Of a stretch of DNA of 64,000 bases, positions 23,001-34,400 are shown one piece after another (the first letter of the stretch is position 1; the number at the start of each line of letters is the position of its first letter). The stretch covers positions 9,027,001 to 9,091,000 of the forward strand of contig NC_134769.1 in the NCBI RefSeq assembly GCF_050436995.1, read 5' to 3'. Under the pieces are notes generated by a model. That model made no database searches. It was not told the origin of the DNA and saw only the letters and a list, made by a program, of their open reading frames with translations. This DNA comes from Anticarsia gemmatalis (Eukaryota > Arthropoda > Insecta > Lepidoptera > Erebidae). Both the position numbers and the translations under genes were made by a program.

Positions 23001-25160
23001 AAGACGTCATACGGTCGCGTAGCGGTGTGACAACCTTCGACTACACGACACAATAAAAACCTAATTCTAAACCAGACCAGAATATAACTAGAGATCATCT
23101 ACGATAAGACGGGACTCCTGCGCCGCCGAGGCGACTGCCGCCGAGGCGACTGCCGCCGCTTGTATAAACACGTACTTAATGTACTCCACTAGTACCTAGC
23201 AGTAGCAGTGAGTCGTGTGTCGCCCCGCGGCGCCCCGCGTTGAGCACGAGCCGACCGACCACCAGACGACCTCCGCGGTGACCACTCCTCCACAACTATC
23301 ATATAAATTCTTCCGAGTAAACCTATCATTAACGTATATGTCTTTATTACGTATGTTATTTCGTTTTTAGCTTATACTTAAAGACTTTAAGACTTTTATT
23401 CATTTTGTGCAAAGAAAAGACTTTTACTAATTTAAGAATTGTTTTGTACAAGATATTGTTTCCTCTTCCCCCGATGTATCCCTCGGCGTCGAGGTGACGC
23501 GTCGAGTGCCACAGTAGGACCCGCGCTGAGATGTACGCGAGCCCGATACACCGTCAAAAGTGACAAATAAACGTAGAATAACACAGTAAATACCGCGCCG
23601 TAAGCAGCACCACCATATGTAAACATTATGCATCGTCAACGTTCAATTAAACCTAAAGGGTATAACCAGTCATACGGTACAACAAGCGCCGCGGCTCGAC
23701 CCTCTCCCACCGCCGCGCTAAACGGCTTACACTAGTACAACACACGTGACACACGTCACACACCTCCACGGAACATACTCACACACACACACGACTCGTG
23801 ACTCACAACTATTGTACAAATTCATTGTAAAATACATAACATTCCCGACCAACGACACATCTCCGAGCGCAAGCTGTGTGGTCCACGAGTCGAATGTAAG
23901 TGCGATGTAGGTCCCATCAATAATTAGTAACACAATTGTATATCGGGCGAGTGAGGCCTTCTTCATTACCTATATTCTAGTGATCTAGTGTATATAGTGA
24001 GTAACAACACAGTTACTGCGATTCGTTAAAGTTAGCTGGTAACAAGGTCAGTACACATATACATATAAGGTGGGACGGCGGCGGGCGGCGGTCGAGCCTC
24101 GCGACACACACTTACAATAAAATGGCGCGTGTGTATAATAAAATATAGGTGTACAATATTATGTAAAATTATGCTATTCACTAGCGATCCGAAGCTAATG
24201 TAACTGTTCGGTAACGTTTAGTCAAATGCACGGTGTTGATGGCAGGCGCGGTCCCGACCCCGCCGCATGCCGCCGCATGTCGCGGCATGCCGCGGGGTCG
24301 ACGACCGCTCACAATATGGCCGCCTCCTGCGACTGTAAAATATACGTTATCAAATGCTAACATGAATTATAAATAGCGGTCCACGCTCGCGTGAGACCAA
24401 ACTAAAATCTAAAATAAAAAGTATACATTATATATCTCATAGGCCGTTCTTGTGACTTAAATAAACATACAATAATATTATATTCGAGCAATTTGTCCGG
24501 GGGCGGGGGCGGGCGACTCTACGAGTTTATCAATTTGACTAGCCGACAACAATTAGTAAGTGACTAGAACGCGACACATCATTGGCAAGACTTCGTATAC
24601 CGCGCGCTACTACCTGAGTGCACGACACGTGCTTCACGTGTGACACGTGTGACACGTGCACCAGCGCGCTACTTCCGAACGGTTGCTTCTTATGGCAATA
24701 TCGATGGCCATCTTGTTAGACTCACTGAAGATCACAGACATTCCGAATAAATTAAGTACGATCAGTCGCCACCCGCGCCCCCTCAAATCACAGCGCGCTC
24801 CTCCGTACCGGGAGTCCCGGGAGTACAGAGTACAGAGTACCGAGTGTACAACTAAACATCACCCGACACGACAAATACATAAACATACATATAAATGTGA
24901 TGGACCGAAACGAAAATACATACAATATTTACAAATAAACCCTACAAATTAAGCTCATCATCGAAAAAGATTAAATTACATCACTAACGATTGCTTTACA
25001 AAAACTTTGTCTATTCGGAAACGTCCACTCGAGTCGATAGCTCAGTCCAATTTGCTACTTACACTAGGAAAGTATATCGCCCGGAGTCAACCGCGCACGA
25101 TACCGTCGACCGCTTACAAAAATTAAAAATACCTACCTCGTACGAAAGATAGCGCGCGGC

Positions 25161-25260
25161 GGAGCCGAGCGGCGCCGGGCGCGGCCGAGCGGGGCCGAGC
25201 GCGGCCGGGCACGGCCGAGCGGGGCCGAGCGGGGCCGGGCCGGGCCGGGCGCGGCCGGCC
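25161..25260 (-). repeat. 10-bp GC minisatellite just after the TDG stop
   Basis: Ten consecutive 10-bp units of the type gcggccgagc, ggggccgagc or gcggccgggc (plus strand), starting ~30 bp below the stop codon. Units differ at one to three positions. The array would lie in the proximal 3' UTR as a nearly pure G/C tract. Confidence 0.85.
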
Positions 25261-25291
25261 GGCGCGCGGCGCGGGCGCGGGGCTGCTCGCA

Positions 25292-25414
25292 CTAACAGAA
25301 GCCGCCGAAGCCCACGGAGGGCACGGAGGGCACCGAGGGCACGGCCGGCACGCCCGCCGAGTGCTCGCCGTTCTTGTGTAGGTCGATGAGCGGCGGCGCC
25401 GACAGGTAGTGCGC
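25292..25414 (-). CDS. Tdg: TDG last coding exon with stop codon
   Basis: 123 nt: 40 residues (1170-1209) and TAG at 25294-25292. [19 protein letters not shown] then V-P-S repeats and a final FGGFC. Acceptor GACGTTCCAG. Confidence 0.88.
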   Translation of the reverse strand, partial: AHYLSAPPLIDLHKNGEHSAGVPAVPSVPSVPSVGFGGFC

Positions 25415-28400
25415 CTGGAACGTCACGGGCACACGTTACACACTTATCAACAGTCATGTAGCATGAGTTATGACGCAGGGGACCGAGACCATGTCGCCAC
25501 GTACGGTACTCCGCTAGGTCGTGACCTGTGTATCGCGCAGACACTCGTGCAAGCCCGACGTATCGCCGTGAGCCTGCAAAGGCGCTCGTTTTAGTGACCA
25601 GCATTCACCCGGTGGTGTCCTACTTGTACATGAGTGAGCGACAGTGCCGAGGGGCGGGTGTGCAGTACCTGTTGGTGGTGCGCGGGAGGCGGTCCCGCGT
25701 AGCCGTTGTAGTAGGGCGCGTTGTAGGGCGCGTAGGCGGGCGGCACGCCGGCCGGGTAGCCGTACTGCCACTCCGACAGGTAGCCCGGGGTGGGCCGCAT
25801 CACGGCCGTGCCCCAGCCGCCGCCGTAGCCGACGAATGGAGCGCCGTACCTGAACAACACAAAATAGCACATTGTCTTTAAATTTGATAGCGTTTATTAA
25901 GACTGCTGATTTTGCATACAACGCGGTCATACAAGTCGGAAAGACAAGTAATATTAGTAAGTACTGACCCGTTGTTCCCGTAAGCGGCACCGCCGTAGGC
26001 GCCGTAGGGCGGGTAGAGCGCGGACGCGTAGTCGGGCAGCGCGGTGACGGCGGCGGGCGCCTGGTCGGCGGAGGGCGTGGCGCCGGCGGGGGTCCCCGCG
26101 CCGCCCGCCCCCGCGCCGCCCACGCCCGCGCCCGGGCCCTCCGCGATGGACGGGATCTGGTCCACGAGCGACTCCAGCCCCGAGAGAGACTTGGACGCGA
26201 CGTCTTGCGCCTTGGGCTTCACCGCGCCCGCGTACTCGCCCGGGGAACCTGCAATCAGTGTGTAATGTGATCATTACCTACCTATTTAAAATATGATGAT
26301 GTTTGGTTAAATTTGAGAGTATAAGCGTCGTGTCGCACTGACCGGGTTGGTGGTGATGGGGCGTGTGGTCGCCGTGCGGCGTGTGTGGCGTGTGCGGGGT
26401 GTGCGTGTCGGGCGGGCGGAAGGCGGCGCCCAGAGGACTGAAGCCCGCCTCGCCGCCGCCCCCGCCCCCGCCGCCCGCGCCTGGACTTGATCTGCTGTAA
26501 ATCACAACACACGTTACATGACACTCCCGTACAAAAATATTTACCGATCGAGAGTTCATTATTTTTCCTGTACTGACCAATACTCCATTTATTCATTTTC
26601 ACTAGTAGATGGGCAACGTCGGTAAACAGCAGATGTGTTGTCGTTCAAGTTGGCGTCCCATGACCGAAAACATGAAATGTCCTTATTTGAAACTATCTTA
26701 CTAACCTGTTAAAATTGCTAGGATACATGGAGGGATGTTGGTGTAGCTGGTCTAACCGCGGACTGTCCGCCACGCCGGCGCCTGCAACACGAGACACGCA
26801 CGTTATATAGGTTGGGTCATGGCGCTAGGTGCGAGAGGGCGGTGGTGCGGCACTCACCCTGGTCCTGGCGGTAGTGGTAGTGGTCCTTGTCCTGCGTGGG
26901 CGAGTGCGTGTGGTGCAGCGCGTGCGGGTACTGCAGGCGCGCCTCGGCGTCGTACAGCGCCGCGCCGAAGCCGCCGCCGCCCACGCCGGCCGGCGACATC
27001 TCGCTGCCCGCCGACGTCTTGTTGTAGTCGGACAGCGACGAGTTGGAGTTGGAGCCGGGGTGCATGTCCGTGCTGCCCATGGGGCTCGCGTCCTGCTCGG
27101 GCTCGCGGTCGCGCGGCGGCTCGAAGTCCAGCTGCATGGCGGGCGACACGGGCGCCGGCGACGAGATGGCGGCGCCGATGTCGCTGGACAGCTCGCCGCC
27201 GAACGCGCCGCCCGCGAAGTGCGCCGGCTCCGAGTACGTGGGCGTGCGCGGCGCCGGCGCCGGCGACGAGTGCTGGCTGTACGGCGTGTGCGCCGGCGAC
27301 GGGGTGTAGCTGTGCAGCGCGCCCGCGCCCGCGGGGGACGCCGCGGGGAACGGCGCGCCGCCGCCGCCCGGCGCCGGCGACCGCGAGAACGGCCGGCCCT
27401 GCGCCTGCGGGGACTCGAACTGTACACCGGGTCACTACGTATAGTACTGTCTTATAGCACAAGCGAGCGATAGAAGAGGTACATACCTGTGGCGCGGGCG
27501 AGTGTGAGTACGGGTGCGGGTGGTGCGGGTGCGGCGACTGGGAGAAGCGCGCCTGCGGGGCGGGGCTCTTCTGTCGACAACCAAGCTCGTTAGCAAAGAG
27601 TACACTACACGTAGAACATATTTATAAAGCTATGTTTTGTCGATAGTAACGTTACCTGTGCCTGCTGGTGCTGGTAGGGCGCGGGACTGTGCGCGTACAG
27701 CGGACTGCGGCCGCTGAAGGGCGCGGGGCGCGGGGCGGGGGAGCCGTAGCCGCCGGCGCCGCCCGCGCCGGCCCGCGGCGGGGACGGAGCTGAGAAAGCG
27801 GCCGGACTCGACGGGAACTGCACAGGAATACATTTACATTACTAAAATGAACTTTTATCGCAGCAAACATTTTTTGCGCTTTAGTCACTGTGTCAATAGT
27901 GATGTATTTTATTCTAAAATCCTATTTAAATTAAGTGTAAATGAATAGTTTTAACACGTGATTGAGACAGTTGGCGGTGCATACCTGCGGCTGCGGCGTG
28001 CCGGCGGGGCGCGCGGGGCTGGGCGAGTAGCCCTGCGAGCGCGGCGACGCGTACACGCCGCGCGGGGACGCCGCGTAGCCGCCGCCCGGCGACGAGTAGC
28101 CGCGCCCCATGCCCGCCAGCGGGTTGGACACGTCCAGCGGGGACTCCATGCCTGCCGACACACGCACGTTATAGTCGCCGCTATCGTGTACGACAGTAAC
28201 ACTGTACACGAGAATCTAGAGCGGCTCGCACCTTGGTTGGGCTGCTGCTGCTGGAAGTAGTTGGGCGCGTCGTTGTTGATCTGCTGGTGCTGCTGGTGCG
28301 GGTACAGCAGCGAGCCCTGCGCCAGTGGCGACGGCAGCTGCGGCGGGAAGTCCCCGGGCGGCGCGGCGGCGTGGTGCAGGTAGCCCGCCTCGTGCGCGTG

Positions 28401-31400
28401 CGCGTGCGCGTGCAGCGGCGCCAGCGACGACAGCGCGCCGCCCTGCTGCACCAGCGCGCCGCCCTGCTGCTGAGGAACCGGCAAACGATCCGTTAATACA
28501 CACCGCTATGGTTTGGAAATACGATATGTATCATTACGGATTTCACTGATGATCCTTGCTACAGGAAAAGGTCGTCTAACCTGTTGTTGTTGTTGATGCT
28601 GCTGGTGCTGCAGCAGGAACTGCTGCTCCTCGGGGCGGATCTTCTTGGGGCGGCCGCGCTTCTTCTTGGGCGGCTGGTCGCCGGCGGCGGGGTCGAGCTG
28701 CGGCGGGGGCCGCGGGGCGCGGGGCGCGCGGGGCGTGGCGGGCGCCGTCTCGCCGTTCTCGAGCTTGACCTTCTTGGGGCGGCCGCGCTTCTTCTTGAGC
28801 GGCACCTCGGTGCCGTCCTCCAAGATGATGGTGTCGCCCGGCTCCGGCTCCATGGTCAGTCTGCAACGTGGCTCGCTCAGGCGCCTGCCTCGGGCCCACG
28901 CGCGGGGTCGAGGGGCGATACGCGCTCGGACCTACCGTGTGACCCTAGCCTGGGACTGCCCTCGACCCCGTGTTGGACAGTGAAGCGTGTATATTTGTCA
29001 CCAAACTCAATCCCAGAAACTATTCATTCATGGTATATTCAACAGTTCTGATAAACCATGCACACAACGACCACAATCTTTAAGGTTCGTTTCCAGACTT
29101 TCATGTGAATAAGACCAATAATTAAATCCATCAAATGATTATTTACAAGAACTTTAGAAATGAAGTAAGTTTTACAAGAAGTTCCGCGAGTGTGAACAAA
29201 TTATGACTACAATAGTCAAACTTACGTTCTCTTTGATTGTGTGCAAATAAAATAAATTACAGCTACTATTTTATCACTCATGTTAAAGTTTGGGACGAGT
29301 CTATTTACTCTAAAATCTGCTGAAATCGGTAACAAACAACGTAATATTTAAGGTGTAGAATTATCGCAAACCTGAACAAGAGTGGTAGCCATTATTTATT
29401 TTAAGTACACACGTCAAAAGTGAGATGTTTGGGCAATTTCACGATGCATTGCTAGTCGATGCGTGCTGGTATTATCAACTCTGTGCAAAATACAATTTCT
29501 GACCAGAATTCAAACAAATATGCATTGTACCTACCTACAGTATATAGTGTATTATTTATTATTTACGTACAACCGACTACATTATATGTTTTAGTGACTT
29601 TTATCATTTGTTTATCAATTGAAACTAATCAAAAGTAATGTATAGGCAGCGAGAGTAATGTTTACCTTTTGGCTTGGCTGAAACAATCGGAGAATTTGAA
29701 AATAAATGGGCTATTTTAGTACAATGGATAAAAACAAAACAAAAACTTTACTAAGGGATCATGCTACGATACTTTTAAGGGGTATTTTTTTGATGTCTAA
29801 TACACAATAATGCGTTATTTTTGTAAGGTTGATAATATTTGATAATCGCCTATTCTGGTTTATTTTATAGATCGATTTGAGTTTGTCTGGTGATCACAAT
29901 TTGGTGACAAATCTATCATTTCAATATAAATGTAAGTGATCGCCTGAAACCCTGTGAGACGGTAGTGGCAGCACAAATATAATGCCTATAACAAATCATG
30001 ACATACATTATAATAAAGTTAATTCTTGTAAGTGATTAAGTGAAAATATTTTGTACGTCAATAGTGATTATAACAAGCTTCCAGGCAATTATTTAAGATT
30101 TAAGATGTTGTTAGCTTATATAGGTCTTATATTAGCGAAGTCGGTGAGATATTTTTGTGCCAAATATTGCTTCATTTCGAAACTTCGATAGCGAAACCTA
30201 AAGACCTGGTTCCCATCAGTGAACTATGTGAATGGTGTTAAATAAAGGTACAAGCCGTATTCCTTCGTTATGTATTTATTAAACTGATTAAGCCTCGGGT
30301 ATTATCCTAAACACACCCTTGTAAAACTAGTGTTTTTGGTTAAGCCGGTAAGATCGGTTATTTCTAAGAGGAATTCATGGTAAATATAAAATTAATGAAT
30401 CGGTAGGAATTCGGTTTGATCAACGTTTGTATAATTTTTTTAAAGCAGATGCATTTATTTGTACAAAGTGTCGGTTAGTTTTCATTTCAGCTTTCCTATA
30501 ACGTTGTCTTCTTGTCAAAGGTTAGCGCAAAGGATTTGCTTTGCTTGGCAGTAGCCTACAGTAAGACAAGCCAGATTCCCCATCATACAATATTGATTTC
30601 TTTATGTTGATGATATAATTACAAGTGAATAAATATTTTATTTACAGTGTCAACTTTGTTCGAATGTTGTAAGCAAACTTAAGTAAAAGTTTTACAAGCT
30701 ACTCTTTTGCCAAGAACTTTTACAAGCACACAAAGGAATCATTCCGACTAAGTCTATAACCAATGTTTCTGAAAGATTATTTCACCTTATGCGTAGAAAA
30801 CATGTAAGAAGCGTGTGGCTTGCAAACAATGTAACTATCTGCGAAGTTCAGTGTGTAAGCACGACCTCCACCGATGAAAGGTTTTGCTCTTAACTCTAAT
30901 TTATAATCTGTCTATCAGTGTTGCAGTGTTGCAGTATCGACAGTGTGTGTGTGTGTGTGTGTGCGCACCTGCGTATCTCCATCTCCTCCTGCGGGCGGCG
31001 GCTGGTGTTGTCGGGGAACACGAGCTCGGCCTCGTCCACGTGCGGCACGAGCCCGTTCAGGTAGTCGCGGAACTTCTTGAGCGCCGCGTAGAACGGCACC
31101 TTGTCGGCCGCGCGCGGCAGCTGCGCGCAGCGGGCCGATGACGACGGCATCACCCACATGTACTGCGGACCACATTACTCACATTAGCATACGTAACATT
31201 ACATTTCTAAACTAGTAGAAGGACAACACTGAGGATAGAGACCGGTAGAGGAGTCTAAGATAGACATTTGTCAAATAATGAGACGGCATAGGTGAAGAAT
31301 AAAATCTAACTACAGAGCAAGAGTTAATTGGTCGAATTAGGCACTGAATCCTCCACAAGTCACTCAGTTCAAGGACTAGCCACTAAGCTTTTGAGTCATA

Positions 31401-34400
31401 AGAGTAGTCAAACACAAAGTTCGTTTATCAACCGGGATATACGGTAGGCTAATGAGCAATAAATATGACTAGATATTTTCTTTAAGTTCATAAAGTTTCG
31501 AATATTTTGGAACTTTAACTTGTATGTAAATAAACCCTAAGTCTTGAAGGAAATATTATACTTTGATGATTAGAAATTTTATGCCTATATTGTAACAATT
31601 TCTGGATATGAATGAAAGCTATCAAATAACACGATTATGTACAATTACAACACAATGCACATTGTAAACGTTCACATTAAATAACTCAGTTAAATGTAAC
31701 CTCATTTACCGTGATTTAAGGAGGAAATTCAACTCATTAAGTTATTTTCCCTGTAATATTGGTGGCCTCGTCTAATGATATGATATTGTCTGTACTGCTA
31801 CTTATTATATTACGATAATATCATTGCTTACTTTATAAAAGGAAGAATTGAAACATAAATTGTGATATAAAAAATGATCCCAGGTTTATTATAACACGAT
31901 TATAAAATAAATCAGATCGTTCAATTAATTTCTTTATAAATATATATCAGTGGTTTAAAATATAACAATAGATTACAACCAAAATAATTAACTGTTTTGT
32001 AATATTTTTGTAACCATTCTAACTATGGCACAGGCCTCAATTTTTATTCCCTTGTTGTGAATAGTTTTAGTACGTGCCAAGTGAATTTATGTCACAGAGC
32101 TTAGCCGTATTTTTTTAAATCACAAGGTTTTTTTAGTCCTCGATTTAAAGCTATATTCATACACACATAGTAACTTGGCGCGTGCTATATACTAGCTACA
32201 TAAATAATGTGTAAGTACATCGACAAGTACATAACTCACAGTATTAGTCCCGGCGATGGTGTCGGGCTGCTTGCCGAAGCAGAAGTCCTTCTTGCCGGAG
32301 AACACCTCGTAGATGAGCTTGCCGTTGAACACGGCCACCTTGGGCCGGAACGTCTGCAGCTTCTCCAGCAGGATGGCCGAGCCCTCCTTGATCTCCCGCC
32401 GCGTCAGGTCCGCTGAACCCTTCGTGGGGCGAGCCACCATATTCGTGAAGCCGATGCCGAAGTTTAATAACTGGAAAGGATTACATTTTGGATTAGTTGG
32501 TGTATTTTGTCATCGTTAATAATTCAAAGTGGATGTAGTGTCGCATGGACTATACAAACGTACATCTCAGGCTACGTATACACTGGCCTGTTAAGGCTTG
32601 GTTAGCTTCTAAAGGAGAAAATAACAGTCTAGAATTGACATGTTGTTCGTGACTTTCGTACCCATGAAATGCAAGCCCGTTTGTAAATACGTAATAAAAT
32701 GTAATAATCGTGCCCGCACTCACAGCGTTGTATGCGTACAATATCATGTGACAGTTAAACCGTTTAGTGAATCATTTATACTATTTAAGGAAACTGTAAC
32801 GAGACGAAAATAACGTTTACAATTCACTGTATTTTCCCCATTTTGTAACATTTTCGGTTTAGAAAACGTGCCAGTTCAATCACAAAGGTATTTTTTCTGA
32901 GCTTCGATTGTCAGTGACAGTGCGCTCAGTTAGATTGATAAATAGCGAAAATTCTAGACTTTTAAACATTCTAGGCTGGTTTTTTATTCGTCTAAAGATG
33001 CTCCATCGAGCGTTAAGATGCACAATACAAGCGCGTCTGAATAAAACAAGTAAATAATATAATAGTTCTGAGAAATGAAAAAGAACGTTTATGATAAAGT
33101 GATTGTAGTGAATTATTGAACGTTTAGCGACTATGAGACACTGATGAGGAAATAATAAGATTAAATGAAAAATATTGAATTTAGATACATACATAATAAT
33201 GAGATATTAATAAAAACAAATCACTCAAGGCCTCACCCTCCCTCGTTTGGAAGGAGACCCTTACTCTGGAGTGGGGCAGTAATGGGTTAAAACAAAATGT
33301 ACAGCGAAATTACTTACACGTTTTTAATCCGGCAATTTTTGGTAAATAATCTTTTATCATATGATTTTTATTTTTCCATTGGTTCAAAGTGTAGGTATAC
33401 AAAATATAGGCTCAGTAAAAAAAAATAATAAAGGTATAGTCTCGTACATATTAATTAATAATGGTTTTTTTTATGAACCCAAAACTGGGTCTCCTTACGA
33501 ACGAGGGAGGGGTAAGGCCTTGAGTCCACCACGCTGGCCAAATGCGGGTTGGGGATTTAATACTGTTATAGTATAGATACAAGTGTTGTTCACCTTATAG
33601 TCTTCGTCGGCGCTCATCTGCTCCCGGGTGAGGCCGGACAGGTAGAGGCACTTCCAGAAGTGGTTGCCGGGCCCGGCGTAGTGGTGCCCCTTGTACGCCG
33701 CGAACAGCCCCGGGTTTATTCCGATCTGTGCAATACATAACACAACACGTTATACTAACATTTCTTAAATAAATTTTGTGATGGAATTAAATAGGTCTTC
33801 GTTTGTCAGTCTTAATAAGTTGGTGGGTAGATTTCATTCAGTTCTTGGGTTCAGATTGGTAAATATAGTATGTTTTGATGGCGTTCTTATTTAACGTAAG
33901 GTGTGAAATGGGACATTTAAATTCATGCAAGTCACTTATTTATTCTATTTTAATGGCTCTAACATTCGATGCATTTAGATGGTATATGATGATGATCGCC
34001 AGCATTTGAAAAGGACTTAAGTATCTCAAATTTAAGAGTTTTAAAATTATTTTCCTCTTTTTCCATTTTAAACCAAGCAATGCAGTATTAGTGACCGGAT
34101 GGCTTTTTTATCAGGTTTCTAAAGAAAAATATCAAGCTCGAATAGTTAAGGAAAAATACTGATTCTGTCGACAAGAACAGTACTCAGAGAAACACCTGGA
34201 AAACTATGTAATATTCCAGGTTCATACAGCATTCCATTGCTGGTTTAGAACCGTGAACCACAACGATATTACTACATATACATCTATAGTAGTAAGAGTG
34301 AGAGCGTTGATGATCATACTCACAATGATGATGTCGAGGTTCTCGGCGAGGTGGTCGGGCAGCGTGCGGCGCGACACCTCCTCCTCGCTCATGCCGTTGA

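Larger units (their letters stand above)
18960..25291 (-). other. GC-rich non-coding region after the glycosylase stop codon: probable long 3' UTR and 3' flank
   Basis: About 6.3 kb of mixed but on the whole GC-richer DNA directly downstream of the TDG stop. No interspersed repeat was recognised and no frame has a known protein. Candidate polyadenylation signals on the minus strand (TTTATT on plus) occur near 23391, 22604, 22519, 22209 and 20150, and densely below 18.75 kb, so the true 3' end is open. The region contains four CACGTG sites at 9-bp spacing, hairpins at 24247-24308 and 21916-21954, CRE sites TGACGTCA at 20249 and 22770, and a 15-bp repeat of gccgccgaggcgact type near 23110-23160. 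A minus-strand TGTAAATA (Pumilio-type) lies near 24926. A 288-codon plus-strand frame (21199-22065) is probably chance. Confidence 0.4.

Noticed and set aside
25161..25260. CRISPR-like or coding repeat in the 10-bp array
   Set aside because: Units are contiguous with no spacers and lie after a stop codon in a eukaryotic gene; a plain minisatellite.
25528..28549. Long open frames on the plus strand and in alternate frames over 25.5-29.0 kb
   Set aside because: They are by-products of very GC-rich TDG exons. Only one minus-strand frame per exon agrees with splice phases, and the shadow proteins are Arg/Ala/Pro noise.
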